Shown one piece after another: positions 6,614-14,632 of a DNA stretch of 64,000 nt. The position numbers and the translations under genes are program-made. The notes under the pieces were generated by a model. That model ran no database searches. It saw nothing but the letters and a program-made list of their open reading frames with translations, and was not told the origin of the DNA. Numbering within the stretch: position 1 is the first letter of the stretch; each line of letters opens with the position of its first letter. The stretch spans positions 65,965 to 129,964 of the forward strand of contig JBBQAO010000001.1 of NCBI GenBank assembly GCA_038316355.1, read 5' to 3'. This stretch comes from Ga0077527 sp038316355. GTDB taxonomy: Bacteria; Pseudomonadota; Gammaproteobacteria; Burkholderiales; SG8-41.

Positions 6614-8506
6614 TCATTGTGATTTTGCTGCGGCAAGCCGCGCGCGAATTGATACAGCAATGCCCGCGGCATCCAGTCCGATGCTGGCCAGTTGCACGCC
6701 AGGATCGCCCTGCTCGATGAAACGGTCGGGAAGCCCAAGCTGCAACACCTGCACCGTACAGCCATGCTTCTGCAGCGCCTCCAGCACCGCGCTGCCGGCG
6801 CCGCCCATGATCACGTTTTCTTCAATCGTTACCAGCAGCCTGTGAGTCGCCGCCAGCTCGCGCACCAGTTCTTCATCCAGCGGTTTGACGAAACGCATGT
6901 TGGCGACAGTGGCGTCGAATTCTTCGGCCGCCGCCAGCGCCGGCGCCACCATGGAACCAAAAGCGAGCATCGCGATGTCGCCCTTGCCCTGCCGCCGCAC
7001 TTCGCCGCGCCCGACCGGCAGCGCAGTCATTTCCTTCTGCACCGCTACCCCGGGCCCGGTACCGCGCGGATAACGCACCGCTACCGGCGTGTTCATCTGG
7101 AAAGCCGTAAACAACATCTGCCGGCATTCGTTTTCGTCGGACGGGGTCATCACCGTCATGTTGGGCAGGCAACGCAGGTATGACAGATCGAAACTACCGT
7201 TGTGCGTGGCACCGTCAGCACCCACCAGACCGCCGCGGTCCAGCGCGAATATCACCGGCAGGTTCTGGATCTGCACGTCATGGATCAGCTGATCGTAACC
7301 GCGCTGCAGGAAGGTTGAATAAATCGCCACCACCGGCTTGTGGCCTTCGCAGGCGACACCTGCGGCAAAAGTCACCGCATGCTGTTCGGCAATGCCGACA
7401 TCAAAATAGCGGTCCGGATATTGTGCGGCGTACTTCACCATGCCGGAGCCTTCGCGCATCGCCGGCGTGATCGCCACCAGGCGTTTGTCCCTGGCCGCCA
7501 TGTCGCACAGCCAGTCGCCGAAGACCTGCGTGTAGGTCGGCTTGCCGCCGGATTTGCCACTGGCAATGCCGCTGGTGTGATCGAATTTCGATACGCCGTG
7601 ATACAGAATCGGGTCGGCCTCTGCCAGCTTGTAGCCCTGGCCCTTGCGCGTCACCACGTGCAGGAACTGCGGCCCTTTCAGGCGTTTGATGTTGTGCAGC
7701 GTCGGAATCAGCGCATCGAGATCGTGGCCGTCGATGGGGCCGATGTAGTTGAAACCGAATTCCTCGAACATGGTGCCCGGCGTGACCATGCCCTTGACGT
7801 GTTCTTCGGCGCGGCGCGCGAGGTCGCCCAGCACCTTTTCGCCGAGGCCCTTGGCCGCGGCATAGAAACGACCCGACATCAGCTTGGCCAGGTATTTGTT
7901 CAGCGCACCCACCGGCGGCGAAATCGACATGTCGTTGTCGTTGAGGATCACCAGCAGGTCGATGTCCATATCGCCGGCATTGTTCAGCGCTTCAAACGCC
8001 ATGCCGGCACTCATCGCGCCGTCGCCGATGATCGCCACCGCGCGGCGCGGCTCACCCTTCAGCTTCGCCGCCACCGCCATGCCCAGCGCGGCGCTGATCG
8101 AGGTGCTCGAATGCGCGGTGCCGAAGGCATCGTATTCGGATTCCGCGCGCTGCGGAAATCCCGAAATGCCCCGCCACATGCGCAGGCTTTTCATCGCGTC
8201 GCGGCGGCCGGTGAGTATCTTGTGGCCGTAGGTCTGGTGGCCGACATCCCACACCAATCGATCCTGCGGCGTGTCGTAGACGTAATGCAAAGCAATGGTT
8301 AATTCGACCGTGCCGAGATTCGACGACAGGTGGCCGCCGGTCTGGCTGACCGAATCCAGCAAATAGGCGCGCAGCTCCGCGGCCAGCGCCGGCAACTGGC
8401 TGCGCTCGAGCAACCGCAGATCGTGCGGGGTCGCCACCGATTTCAGCAATTCATACATCGGCCTGTCCTGCGCCCCCGTCCCGTCCATGGTCAATGTTCC
8501 GCTCAT
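6614..8506 (-). CDS. dxs: 1-deoxy-D-xylulose-5-phosphate synthase
   Basis: 630-residue thiamine-diphosphate enzyme that condenses pyruvate and glyceraldehyde 3-phosphate to DXP, the entry to the MEP isoprenoid pathway. The ThDP motif begins at GDGAMSAGMAFEALNNAG and continues to 'LNDNDMSISPPVGAL'. The transketolase-type pyrimidine-binding region ('ITPAMREGSGM', 'DVGIAEQHAVTFAAG') and C-terminal domain follow, at normal length for the family. A later start at the MYELLKSV methionine (codon 17) is possible. It lies 12 bases downstream of ispA and overlaps a possible folE start, so ispA-dxs-folE are probably one transcript that feeds isoprenoid synthesis. Confidence 0.97.
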   Translation of the reverse strand: MSGTLTMDGTGAQDRPMYELLKSVATPHDLRLLERSQLPALAAELRAYLLDSVSQTGGHLSSNLGTVELTIALHYVYDTPQDRLVWDVGHQTYGHKILTGRRDAMKSLRMWRGISGFPQRAESEYDAFGTAHSSTSISAALGMAVAAKLKGEPRRAVAIIGDGAMSAGMAFEALNNAGDMDIDLLVILNDNDMSISPPVGALNKYLAKLMSGRFYAAAKGLGEKVLGDLARRAEEHVKGMVTPGTMFEEFGFNYIGPIDGHDLDALIPTLHNIKRLKGPQFLHVVTRKGQGYKLAEADPILYHGVSKFDHTSGIASGKSGGKPTYTQVFGDWLCDMAARDKRLVAITPAMREGSGMVKYAAQYPDRYFDVGIAEQHAVTFAAGVACEGHKPVVAIYSTFLQRGYDQLIHDVQIQNLPVIFALDRGGLVGADGATHNGSFDLSYLRCLPNMTVMTPSDENECRQMLFTAFQMNTPVAVRYPRGTGPGVAVQKEMTALPVGRGEVRRQGKGDIAMLAFGSMVAPALAAAEEFDATVANMRFVKPLDEELVRELAATHRLLVTIEENVIMGGAGSAVLEALQKHGCTVQVLQLGLPDRFIEQGDPGVQLASIGLDAAGIAVSIRARLAAAKSQ

Positions 8507-8518
8507 GGCTGCATTGTC

Positions 8519-9415
8519 TCAGAACTTGCGCAACACGATGAAATCCGCCAATTGCGCGAGTCGCGCCCCGCGGTCGCCAAAAGGCGCGATGGCGCGCAGC
8601 GCTTGCTCGCGTAATTCGCCAGCCAGGGTTTTTGCCTGTGCAATACCCATGGCACTGACATAGGTAGGTTTGCCCTGTTCGGCATCCTTGCCGGCGGTTT
8701 TACCCAGCGTTGCCGTCGGCGCCTCGGCATCCAGCACATCATCAACCACCTGGAACGCCAATCCGACGGCCTTGGCAAAGGTATCGATGCGCGAGAATTC
8801 CTGAGCATTGAGCCCGCTGCCGCAACGCGCGCCCAATACCGCCGCGGCGCGGATCAGCGCACCGGTTTTGTGGATATGCATGAATTCGAGTTCCGGCACG
8901 CTCAGTGATTTGCCGACTGCGGCAAGGTCGATGGCCTGACCGCCGGCCATGCCGCGCGAACCTGCGGCGGCCGCGAGCAACTTGACCATTTCGAGTTGAT
9001 CCTTCGCATCGTCAGCAAGGCGATATTCACCCAGCAACTGGAATGACAGACTTTGCAATGCATCGCCGACCAGCAAAGCCGTCGCTTCGTCGAACTCGAC
9101 ATGGCAGGTCGGCTTGCCCCGCCGCAACACGTCATCATCCATGCACGGCAGGTCGTCGTGCACCAGTGAATAAGCGTGAATGATTTCAACGGCAGCACCG
9201 GCTACGGTCACACGCTCAGGATCAGCCTGCGCCAGTTCGCCCGCGGCGTAGGCCAACAGCGGCCGCACGCGTTTGCCGGCACCGAGCACGGCATAACGCA
9301 TTGCCGCATGCAGGCGCTGCGGCGCAATCTCCGGCTGCGGCAACGCGCGCTGCAAAAACGCTTCGATGCGCTGTTGCCCGGCTGCGGCCCAGGCCTGGAA
9401 ATCGGGGGGGGTCAC
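8519..9415 (-). CDS. ispA: Farnesyl diphosphate synthase
   Basis: 298-residue trans-prenyltransferase that adds isopentenyl diphosphate to DMAPP/GPP to give farnesyl diphosphate. The first aspartate-rich motif is DDLPCMDDDVLRRGKPTCH at about residue 93, with the spacing of bacterial short-chain synthases. The second motif is FQVVDDVLDAEA. The position between xseB and dxs is a common proteobacterial order. Start ATG at 9415 is close (16 bases) to the xseB stop, which supports an operon. Confidence 0.95.
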   Translation of the reverse strand: MTPPDFQAWAAAGQQRIEAFLQRALPQPEIAPQRLHAAMRYAVLGAGKRVRPLLAYAAGELAQADPERVTVAGAAVEIIHAYSLVHDDLPCMDDDVLRRGKPTCHVEFDEATALLVGDALQSLSFQLLGEYRLADDAKDQLEMVKLLAAAAGSRGMAGGQAIDLAAVGKSLSVPELEFMHIHKTGALIRAAAVLGARCGSGLNAQEFSRIDTFAKAVGLAFQVVDDVLDAEAPTATLGKTAGKDAEQGKPTYVSAMGIAQAKTLAGELREQALRAIAPFGDRGARLAQLADFIVLRKF

Positions 9416-9431
9416 TGGGGAAGACCGGCGA

Positions 9432-9668
9432 CTACTCGGCCGCGCCGAAATTCTTCAGCACGCCGCTTTCCAGGATTTTCACCTGCTGCTGCGCATCCTG
9501 CAGCTGGGTCTGGCACAGCTTGAGCAGTTCCGCGCCGCGTTTGTAGGCCGCGAGCGACTGCTCCAGCGGCATCTGGCCCTCTTCCATGGCTTCAACAATC
9601 TTTTCGAGTTCCGCGAGGGCAGTCTCGAAAGTGGGTGCCGCCGATGAGGATTTTGTGGTTTTGGGCAT
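9432..9668 (-). CDS. xseB: Exodeoxyribonuclease VII small subunit
   Basis: 78-residue helical protein (TFETALAELEKIVEAMEEGQ followed by MPLEQSLAAYKRGAELL) that matches XseB over its whole length. It assembles with XseA to form the single-strand-specific exonuclease VII. The ATG at 9668 is preferred over an upstream TTG at 9710 because it gives the usual family length and N terminus. First gene of the xseB-ispA-dxs-folE-ribBA run. xseA is not in the window. Confidence 0.93.
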   Translation of the reverse strand: MPKTTKSSSAAPTFETALAELEKIVEAMEEGQMPLEQSLAAYKRGAELLKLCQTQLQDAQQQVKILESGVLKNFGAAE

Positions 9669-9769
9669 GAGGGCCGCGACCCCGCAGAAAGGACAGGAAA
9701 TGTAGCCCAATCAGCGGGTTGCGGTCAATGACAGGCCTGCGGCCGTCCGCATCGCGGCGATGCAGCGGA

Positions 9770-10987
9770 TTACCTGTGCAGGATGTCGGATACGGCGCGT
9801 GGAATCAGGCTCGACATGCCCAGCGGTTTCAGCGATGCATCGTCACTGTTAAGGCAGATATCACGCATCGCCAGCAAGGCCTGCGCCGCAACGGTCTCGC
9901 TCCAGAACCATCGCTCGATGGCTTTGGGCGCGAGATTTCCAGGCTGTGCCGCTGCAGCTTCATAGTAATACGCCTTGATGTCATCACAGGCGCGTTTAAC
10001 TGCCATGCCGGCGGACACGCTCGTACCGATGGCCGGCACCGGCCTCGCGTCGAGATACAGTGCGATATGGCGCGCAGCCTCATCCACCGTGCCGCCAAAC
10101 ACACCGACTGTGGTGCGGCCGCGTCTTTTTCGCGAAAGATCATACCAGGGCATCAGTTGCGCGATTTCCCCGAACATCGCCTGTGCCAGCGCACCTGCCG
10201 CCACTTTCGCCGCAGCGAAACTGACCGGACAGGCAAACCCGCTTTCCTCTTCATCAGCGGCAGGTGCATTCTCGGGAAAATCCTCCAATACCGGACCAGC
10301 GCCATGTTCAAACAGCGACAGCAGATGCAGCAGCACCTTGCGCTGGAAGTCCGGTTCGTTCGGTGCCCCGAAGGGCCGCCCCAGCATGAACGGCACCCAT
10401 AATGCCCGCGGCGGTCTGATCGCCACTGTCTGTTCGCGGATCAGGCTGATCTGTGCGGTGGGTATGCCTTCCCGCTCCAGGTAGTGGCCCAGTGCGCCCA
10501 CGGCGCACGTGCAGTTGGGTCAGACGGGCGATAGCAAAACTGCGTCGACCTTGTCCTTTTTCAGCAAACCGGCAAGCTCACGGGCCTTGGACTCGAGCTT
10601 GCGGACCGGTGCAGCACCCATGAACGAGTAGTGAAAATCAGAAACCGAGCCGACGATGCCGCCCGCGCTCAGTTCGTGCAGCCGGTGCAGCGGAAAAGCG
10701 ACATTGATGTCTTCCTGAAATCCGGTGCGGTCAAAATTGACCGAGAGGTGACTCATCAGCAATTCTCCGGGGGGAGTGTCGCCGGGGATGACGCGGTAAT
10801 CCGTCGCCCCGCTGTCAAAGGGCCGGTCGCTGCGCACATGCACGCCGGCTGTGGTGACAATCGCCACCCGGCGTTCAGGCAGTGGCGGTCCGGATACGAA
10901 AGGCGTGGTGCCAAAGTCCGGCAATTCCGGGATCTTGTCGAGATGGTGGCCTTGTTCGGTTGCGGAAAAATCACTCAGTCGTGCCAT
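9770..10987 (-). CDS. Selenoprotein: PrdB/GrdB-family reductase, UGA-encoded Sec156
   Basis: Two adjacent minus-strand reading frames (10520-10987 and 9770-10501) are one gene joined by an in-frame TGA at 10520-10522. The N-terminal half matches the glycine/betaine/sarcosine/D-proline reductase selenoprotein B family: RRVAIVTTAGVHVRSDRPFD, 'SHLSVNFDRTGFQEDINVAFP', 'HYSFMG'. The UGA falls in VLLSPV-U-PNC-TC-AVG, where these proteins carry their redox U-x-x-C. In clostridial PrdB the Sec is at a similar position. Translation gives 405 residues, with an extra C-terminal region of about 200 residues that I do not recognise. A GGGAGGGG ribosome-binding site precedes the start, and a 7-bp hairpin follows the UGA. 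No other proline/glycine reductase subunit is nearby, so the substrate is unknown. Last gene of the operon from 13342. Confidence 0.9.
10492..10508 (-). promoter_or_regulatory. Candidate bacterial SECIS element, PrdB-like gene
   Basis: On the coding strand GTGCGCC-GTG-GGCGCAC forms a perfect 7-bp stem with a GUG triloop. The stem starts 11 bases after the UGA and the loop is at +19 to +21. Bacterial SECIS elements lie just after the UGA with a G (and U) in the apical loop bound by SelB. The element must also code, and it does (codons from T-C-A to G-A-L). Confidence 0.75.
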
Positions 10988-11026
10988 GTCATGCCCCTCC
11001 CTGGTTGATCATCATGCAGATCAGCA

Positions 11027-11641
11027 TCACCGCTGGTGTTTGCCAACGTTCCAGCCACTTTTAGCCAGATGTTTCTCGCCGACATGGATCGGCTCTTCTT
11101 CAAGTGGTGTTGCCATGGTGTCGTTCCAGCGGTTCATGAAACCAAACATGGCAATGACCGCCACGATTTCCACGATCTGCCCTTCGGTCCAGTGCTGCTT
11201 CAGTTCGGCAAACAGTTCGTCAGTAACCGCGTTCGGCTGTGCCGCCCCTGCGATTGCAATCTCCAGCGCCGCGCGCTCAGCAGCCGAAAACAGCGGGTGT
11301 GTACGAAACTCCCAAACGGCTTCCAGTTTTTTTTCATCAATGCCCAGCCCGAGCGCCGCCCCGGCCGTGTGCGCCATTCAGTAATGGCAGCCGTGCGCCC
11401 GACTCGCCACATGCGCCAACATGCGCTTGAACGCCACCGTTACTTCACTTTCCGGATCCCAGACTGCTGCAGCGAGCTGCGACAGTGCCTGCACCAGTTT
11501 CGGCTTGCGCTGCATGATCAGCACGCTGTTGGGCACGAAACCCAGCACCCTGACGTAGGTCTGGAACGCGCCCGCCAGCTCGGGCGTGGTTTCCTGCGGC
11601 AACGGTGTCAGTCGCGGATCCGGCTTTTCGCTTTTTTTCAT
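11027..11641 (-). CDS. Selenoprotein: AhpD-like (carboxymuconolactone decarboxylase family), Sec88
   Basis: Frames 11378-11641 and 11027-11377 are one gene with an in-frame TGA at 11378-11380, giving 204 residues. The join reads HGC-H-Y-U-MAHTAG, the C-x-x-C redox motif of AhpD-like proteins with the second Cys replaced by Sec. The rest aligns with the all-Cys paralogue at 12746-13342: 'HPLFSAAERAALEIAIAG' against 'SPLFTPAERAALSLAVAA', 'MFGFMNRWNDTMAT' against 'MFGWMNRWNDTLAT'. AhpD-fold proteins are disulfide reductants or peroxidases; a Sec should raise nucleophilicity. A weak 4-bp GCCG/CGGC hairpin with a GGG loop lies at 11355-11365, so the SECIS is less clear than in the other two selenoprotein genes. 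It lies between the TetR gene and the PrdB-like gene. Confidence 0.88.
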
Positions 11642-11692
11642 GGCTATGCTGCTCCTGTTTTGAACTATCTGGTTGAATTCGAAGAGATATTT

Positions 11693-12274
11693 TCAGGGGT
11701 CGAGACAGCGCAGCATGATTGCGGCGATATCCTTTAGAGCCGCGCGATCAGGATTCGCTTTGCCGACCAGCCGCAAACCCTGAATTCCGGACACCAGGAA
11801 ACGGGCGAGCGATTCCACGCCCGCATCGGCGGCAATTTCGCCGCGCGCCTGCGCGCGCGTCAGGGCGACGCAAAACGCCCCCTCGATGCGCGCCAGGCTC
11901 TGACGGACGCGGGCCACTGTGGCGCGGTCGCCGGCGAGTTCAGCGGCGCAATTGCCGATGAAACAGCCCGCTCGCCCCGGACCGGCGACAATGCGGTCGA
12001 TCAACTCACCAACAAACCCTGCAAGGGCCTCGCGTATCGGCAGCGGCTTTGCCAGCGCCACTGTGATGCGTGCAACCGCCTCTTGCTCGTAGCGGGCCAG
12101 TGAACAATGCAGCAACGCGCGTTTGCCGCCGAACGCGGCATAGAGGCTGGAGCGGCTCAATCCGGTCGCCGCGCAAAGATCGGCCAGCGAAGTCGCCTGA
12201 TAGCCTTTGACCCAGAAGGCCTGCATCGCGCGCGCGAGCGCGATGTCGGGCTCAAATTCTCGCGGTCGGGCCAT
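11693..12274 (-). CDS. TetR/AcrR-family transcriptional regulator
   Basis: 193-residue repressor. The N-terminal helix-turn-helix spans about residues 8-50 (ALARAMQAFWVKGYQATSLA, then 'DLCAATGLSRSSLYAAFGGKRAL'), followed by a ligand-binding helical domain with 'GRAGCFIGNCAAEL', a pattern of the YxaF/LmrA/AcuR-like group in which cysteines may sense electrophiles. It overlaps the stop of the DUF302 gene upstream (TGATG), so it is translated with the selenoprotein operon. It is the obvious candidate to bind the palindrome at 13468-13479 and so control its own operon and possibly arsS. The inducer is unknown. Confidence 0.85.
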   Translation of the reverse strand: MARPREFEPDIALARAMQAFWVKGYQATSLADLCAATGLSRSSLYAAFGGKRALLHCSLARYEQEAVARITVALAKPLPIREALAGFVGELIDRIVAGPGRAGCFIGNCAAELAGDRATVARVRQSLARIEGAFCVALTRAQARGEIAADAGVESLARFLVSGIQGLRLVGKANPDRAALKDIAAIMLRCLDP

Positions 12275-12729
12275 CAGCGCACGGCTTCGGCCGCAAGTCC
12301 TTCAAGGACCTTCAGCAGATTCGGCACGACCGCACATTCACCCGCGGCATGGCGGGCTGCGAGAAACCGGGGATCGTTGTATCCCAGCCAGACCTGCCCT
12401 GTTGCGTCCTGCCACGCCAGCGCCTTTAGCGGCAGGTCGATCCCGGCCGTCTGCGCGCACTCCATTAACGGCGTGCCACCCTGCGGATTGCCGAACACCA
12501 GCAACTCGGTGGGGCGCAGGTTTTTGCCGATTTTCTGCGCACCGGCGGCATGATCGACCCGCAGGAAAATATTCAATCCCTTGCCCTTCGCCGCGGCCTC
12601 AAAACGATCCAGCGTGTCCTTGACGCCATGGGGACTCTTCACGGCGACCAGACCGTCAGCCGCCAGGCTTGTGACGGCAACAGCCGACAGCAGCAATGCA
12701 GCAAGCAATCGCAAAATGCGCATCATCAT
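12274..12729 (-). CDS. Exported DUF302 protein
   Basis: About 151 residues. Start chosen at the first of three successive ATG codons (12729), with GGAG six bases upstream. A signal peptide (MMMRILRLLAALLLSAVAVT, cleavage near LAA-DG) precedes a DUF302 domain: VAVKSPHGVKDTLDRFEAAA, 'VDHAAGAQKIGKNLRPTELLVFGNP', 'IDLPLKALAWQDATGQVWLGYNDP'. DUF302 proteins are small periplasmic or cytoplasmic proteins of unknown function found in several stress and metal contexts. Its coupling with the TetR gene and two AhpD-like genes suggests a role in the same redox or detoxification process. Confidence 0.85.
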   Translation of the reverse strand: MMMRILRLLAALLLSAVAVTSLAADGLVAVKSPHGVKDTLDRFEAAAKGKGLNIFLRVDHAAGAQKIGKNLRPTELLVFGNPQGGTPLMECAQTAGIDLPLKALAWQDATGQVWLGYNDPRFLAARHAAGECAVVPNLLKVLEGLAAEAVR

Positions 12730-12745
12730 CTTCTTCTCCAGTTGA

Positions 12746-13342
12746 TTATTTTGCATGCACCCCGGGGGTCCACCCGGATGCCGTGAGATGTTGGCGGGCA
12801 AACTCCAGAGGATGCTCTTCCAACTGGGTCGCCAGAGTGTCGTTCCAGCGGTTCATCCAGCCAAACATCGAGATCACCGACACGATTTCGATAATGGCGT
12901 CTTCCGAGTAATGTCTCTTCAACTCATCAAAATGCGCGTCCGTGACTGAAGCCGGAGCACCGCCGGCCGCGACGGCCAGGCTCAGGGCTGCGCGTTCAGC
13001 CGGCGTGAACAGCGGGCTGGACTGGAACTGCCACAAGGCATGCAGCTTCTCATCCGCAACCTTGCCGCGCTCGACAGTGCTCTCGGCATTGTGCGCCGTG
13101 CAATAGCGGCAGCCGGCAGCGTTGCTGACCACTTCGGCGATCATGAAACGCAACGCCGGCGGTATTTCGCCGGCATCCACCATCACCGCATCGCGCAGTT
13201 CGCGTACCAGCCTGAATATGCGCGGCTTGCGAGCCAGAGTCAGCCAGCTGTTGGGCACATAACCGCGTTGCTTGCTGGCTTTTTCGAAGTCAGCGGCGAG
13301 TTCCGCCAGACGATCCGCGGGCGCGGATGAGATTCGGGACAT
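12746..13342 (-). CDS. AhpD-like protein, all-cysteine paralogue
   Basis: 198-residue carboxymuconolactone-decarboxylase/AhpD-family protein with the classical redox motif AAGCRYCTAHNA at about residue 83. It aligns over nearly its full length with the selenoprotein at 11027-11641, whose motif is GCHYU. One operon therefore carries the Cys and Sec forms of the same protein. First gene of the minus-strand unit that continues through DUF302, TetR, the Sec paralogue and the PrdB-like selenoprotein. Expected to act as a thiol-dependent reductase or peroxidase. The partner is unknown. The ATG at 13342 has AGAGGAA upstream on the coding strand. Confidence 0.9.
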   Translation of the reverse strand: MSRISSAPADRLAELAADFEKASKQRGYVPNSWLTLARKPRIFRLVRELRDAVMVDAGEIPPALRFMIAEVVSNAAGCRYCTAHNAESTVERGKVADEKLHALWQFQSSPLFTPAERAALSLAVAAGGAPASVTDAHFDELKRHYSEDAIIEIVSVISMFGWMNRWNDTLATQLEEHPLEFARQHLTASGWTPGVHAK

Positions 13343-13443
13343 GGTAATTTCCTCTTGAATGGCGCATCTGCTGTATGGGACCGGGGAATCATCGTTTTCC
13401 GGTGACGGGAATTGCTGCCGCGCTTAATTGCCGCCGCGCTTGT

Positions 13444-13489
13444 TTGAACTATTGCCGGATTATTATAGAATGATCATTCCGGAATGCAA
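13444..13489. promoter_or_regulatory. Divergent promoters with overlapping TetR-type operator
   Basis: The perfect 12-bp palindrome GAATGATCATTC (13468-13479) lies in the arsS/selenoprotein-operon gap. On the minus strand it separates TATAAT (13462-13467) from TTGCAT (13484-13489; spacing 16). On the plus strand it overlaps TAGAAT (13466-13471) with TTGAAC at 13444-13449 (spacing 16). Repressor bound here would block both directions. The assignment to the TetR gene at 11693 is inferred from linkage. Confidence 0.65.
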
Positions 13490-13636
13490 GCAGCGAGAGC
13501 ATCCCGCGTCCATGCTGCTGCGCCATGACATCAGCCGAATCATGGTAAAAACAGAGTGCAGTTGTAAGGATTACGGCGCTGCGCCGACCCACGCATCAGG
13601 ATACGTCCGGAATTACACGTTTTCAGGAGTCCATTG

Positions 13637-14602
13637 ATGCACGCCACCCTGCCCCTGATGCAAATCAGCGATTTCCCGGACATCCGCCGCCGCGCGACGG
13701 AAACACTGCAGGTCAATCTCGGCTACAAGTGCAACCAGAGCTGCCTGCATTGCCATGTCAACGCCGGACCCACCCGCACCGAGCTGATGGCGCTGGACAC
13801 GATCAATGAGGTCATTGCCTGTCTCCAGTCCACCGCCATCAAAACTCTGGATGTCACCGGCGGCGCGCCGGAATTGAACCCGCATTTCCGCACACTGGTC
13901 GAGGCCGCGCGCAGCCTCGACGTACGGGTGATCGACCGCTGCAACCTGACCATCCTGTTCGAGCCCGGCCATGAGGACCTGGCGCAGTTCCTCGCCGGGC
14001 AGCAGGTTGAAATCACTGCGTCCCTGCCCTGTTATCTGGAAGACAATGTCGACCGCCAGCGCGGCAAGGGTGTGTTCGGCACCAGCATCCGCGCGTTGCA
14101 ACTGCTGAACGGCCTGGGTTACGGCCAGCCCGGCTCCGCGCTCAAGCTGAATCTGGTCTACAACCCGCAGGGCCCCGTGCTGCCCCCGGCACAGCAATCG
14201 CTGCAGCGTGATTACCAGCAGCGCCTCGCCGACGGTTACGGCATCGTATTCAACGAACTGTTTGTCATCACCAATATGCCGATCCAGCGTTTCGGCAGCA
14301 CGCTGGTGTCCAAAGGCCAGTTTGAGCCGTACATGAACCTGCTGAAAAACGCCCACCAGCCAGCCAACCTCGAAACCGTGATGTGCCGCTCGCTGCTGTC
14401 GGTGGACTGGCAGGGTTATGTCTACGACTGTGACTTCAACCAGATGCTCGACCTGCCGCTCGCCTGGAAAAACCGGCCGCGTCCGCACCTGCGTGAACTG
14501 ATCGGCGCGGATCTCGAACGCAATCCCATCGTGGTCAAGGACCACTGCTACGGCTGCACCGCCGGGCAGGGCTCCAGTTGCGGCGGCGCGCTGGGCAACT
14601 GA
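13637..14602 (+). CDS. arsS: Arsenosugar biosynthesis radical SAM protein ArsS
   Basis: 321-residue radical SAM enzyme of the ArsS/'rSAM_SeCys' family (TIGR04167). The [4Fe-4S] motif is C32-x3-C36-x2-C39 in LGYKCNQSCLHCHVNAGP, followed by 'DVTGGAPELNPHF'. The C-terminal domain (DUF3641) has the Cys-rich end HCYGCTAGQGSSCGGAL. Some relatives carry Sec in this tail; here the position is Cys. ArsS is thought to transfer a 5'-deoxyadenosyl group in arsenosugar synthesis. The ATG at 13637 is preferred (AGGAG upstream) over a TTG one codon earlier. It heads a plus-strand cluster that includes the glycosyltransferase families named after it, but no arsM is seen in the window. Confidence 0.9.
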   Translation: MHATLPLMQISDFPDIRRRATETLQVNLGYKCNQSCLHCHVNAGPTRTELMALDTINEVIACLQSTAIKTLDVTGGAPELNPHFRTLVEAARSLDVRVIDRCNLTILFEPGHEDLAQFLAGQQVEITASLPCYLEDNVDRQRGKGVFGTSIRALQLLNGLGYGQPGSALKLNLVYNPQGPVLPPAQQSLQRDYQQRLADGYGIVFNELFVITNMPIQRFGSTLVSKGQFEPYMNLLKNAHQPANLETVMCRSLLSVDWQGYVYDCDFNQMLDLPLAWKNRPRPHLRELIGADLERNPIVVKDHCYGCTAGQGSSCGGALGN

Positions 14603-14632
14603 CCGACCGGCATCACACAGGATCGACTGCAC

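Noticed and set aside
13428..13637. 69-codon plus-strand frame before arsS
   Set aside because: It covers the promoter/operator region, has no ribosome-binding site and gives no recognisable protein.
14540..14602. Selenocysteine in the ArsS C-terminal tail
   Set aside because: Some relatives have Sec, but here the position is TGC (Cys) in GSSCGG and the gene ends normally.
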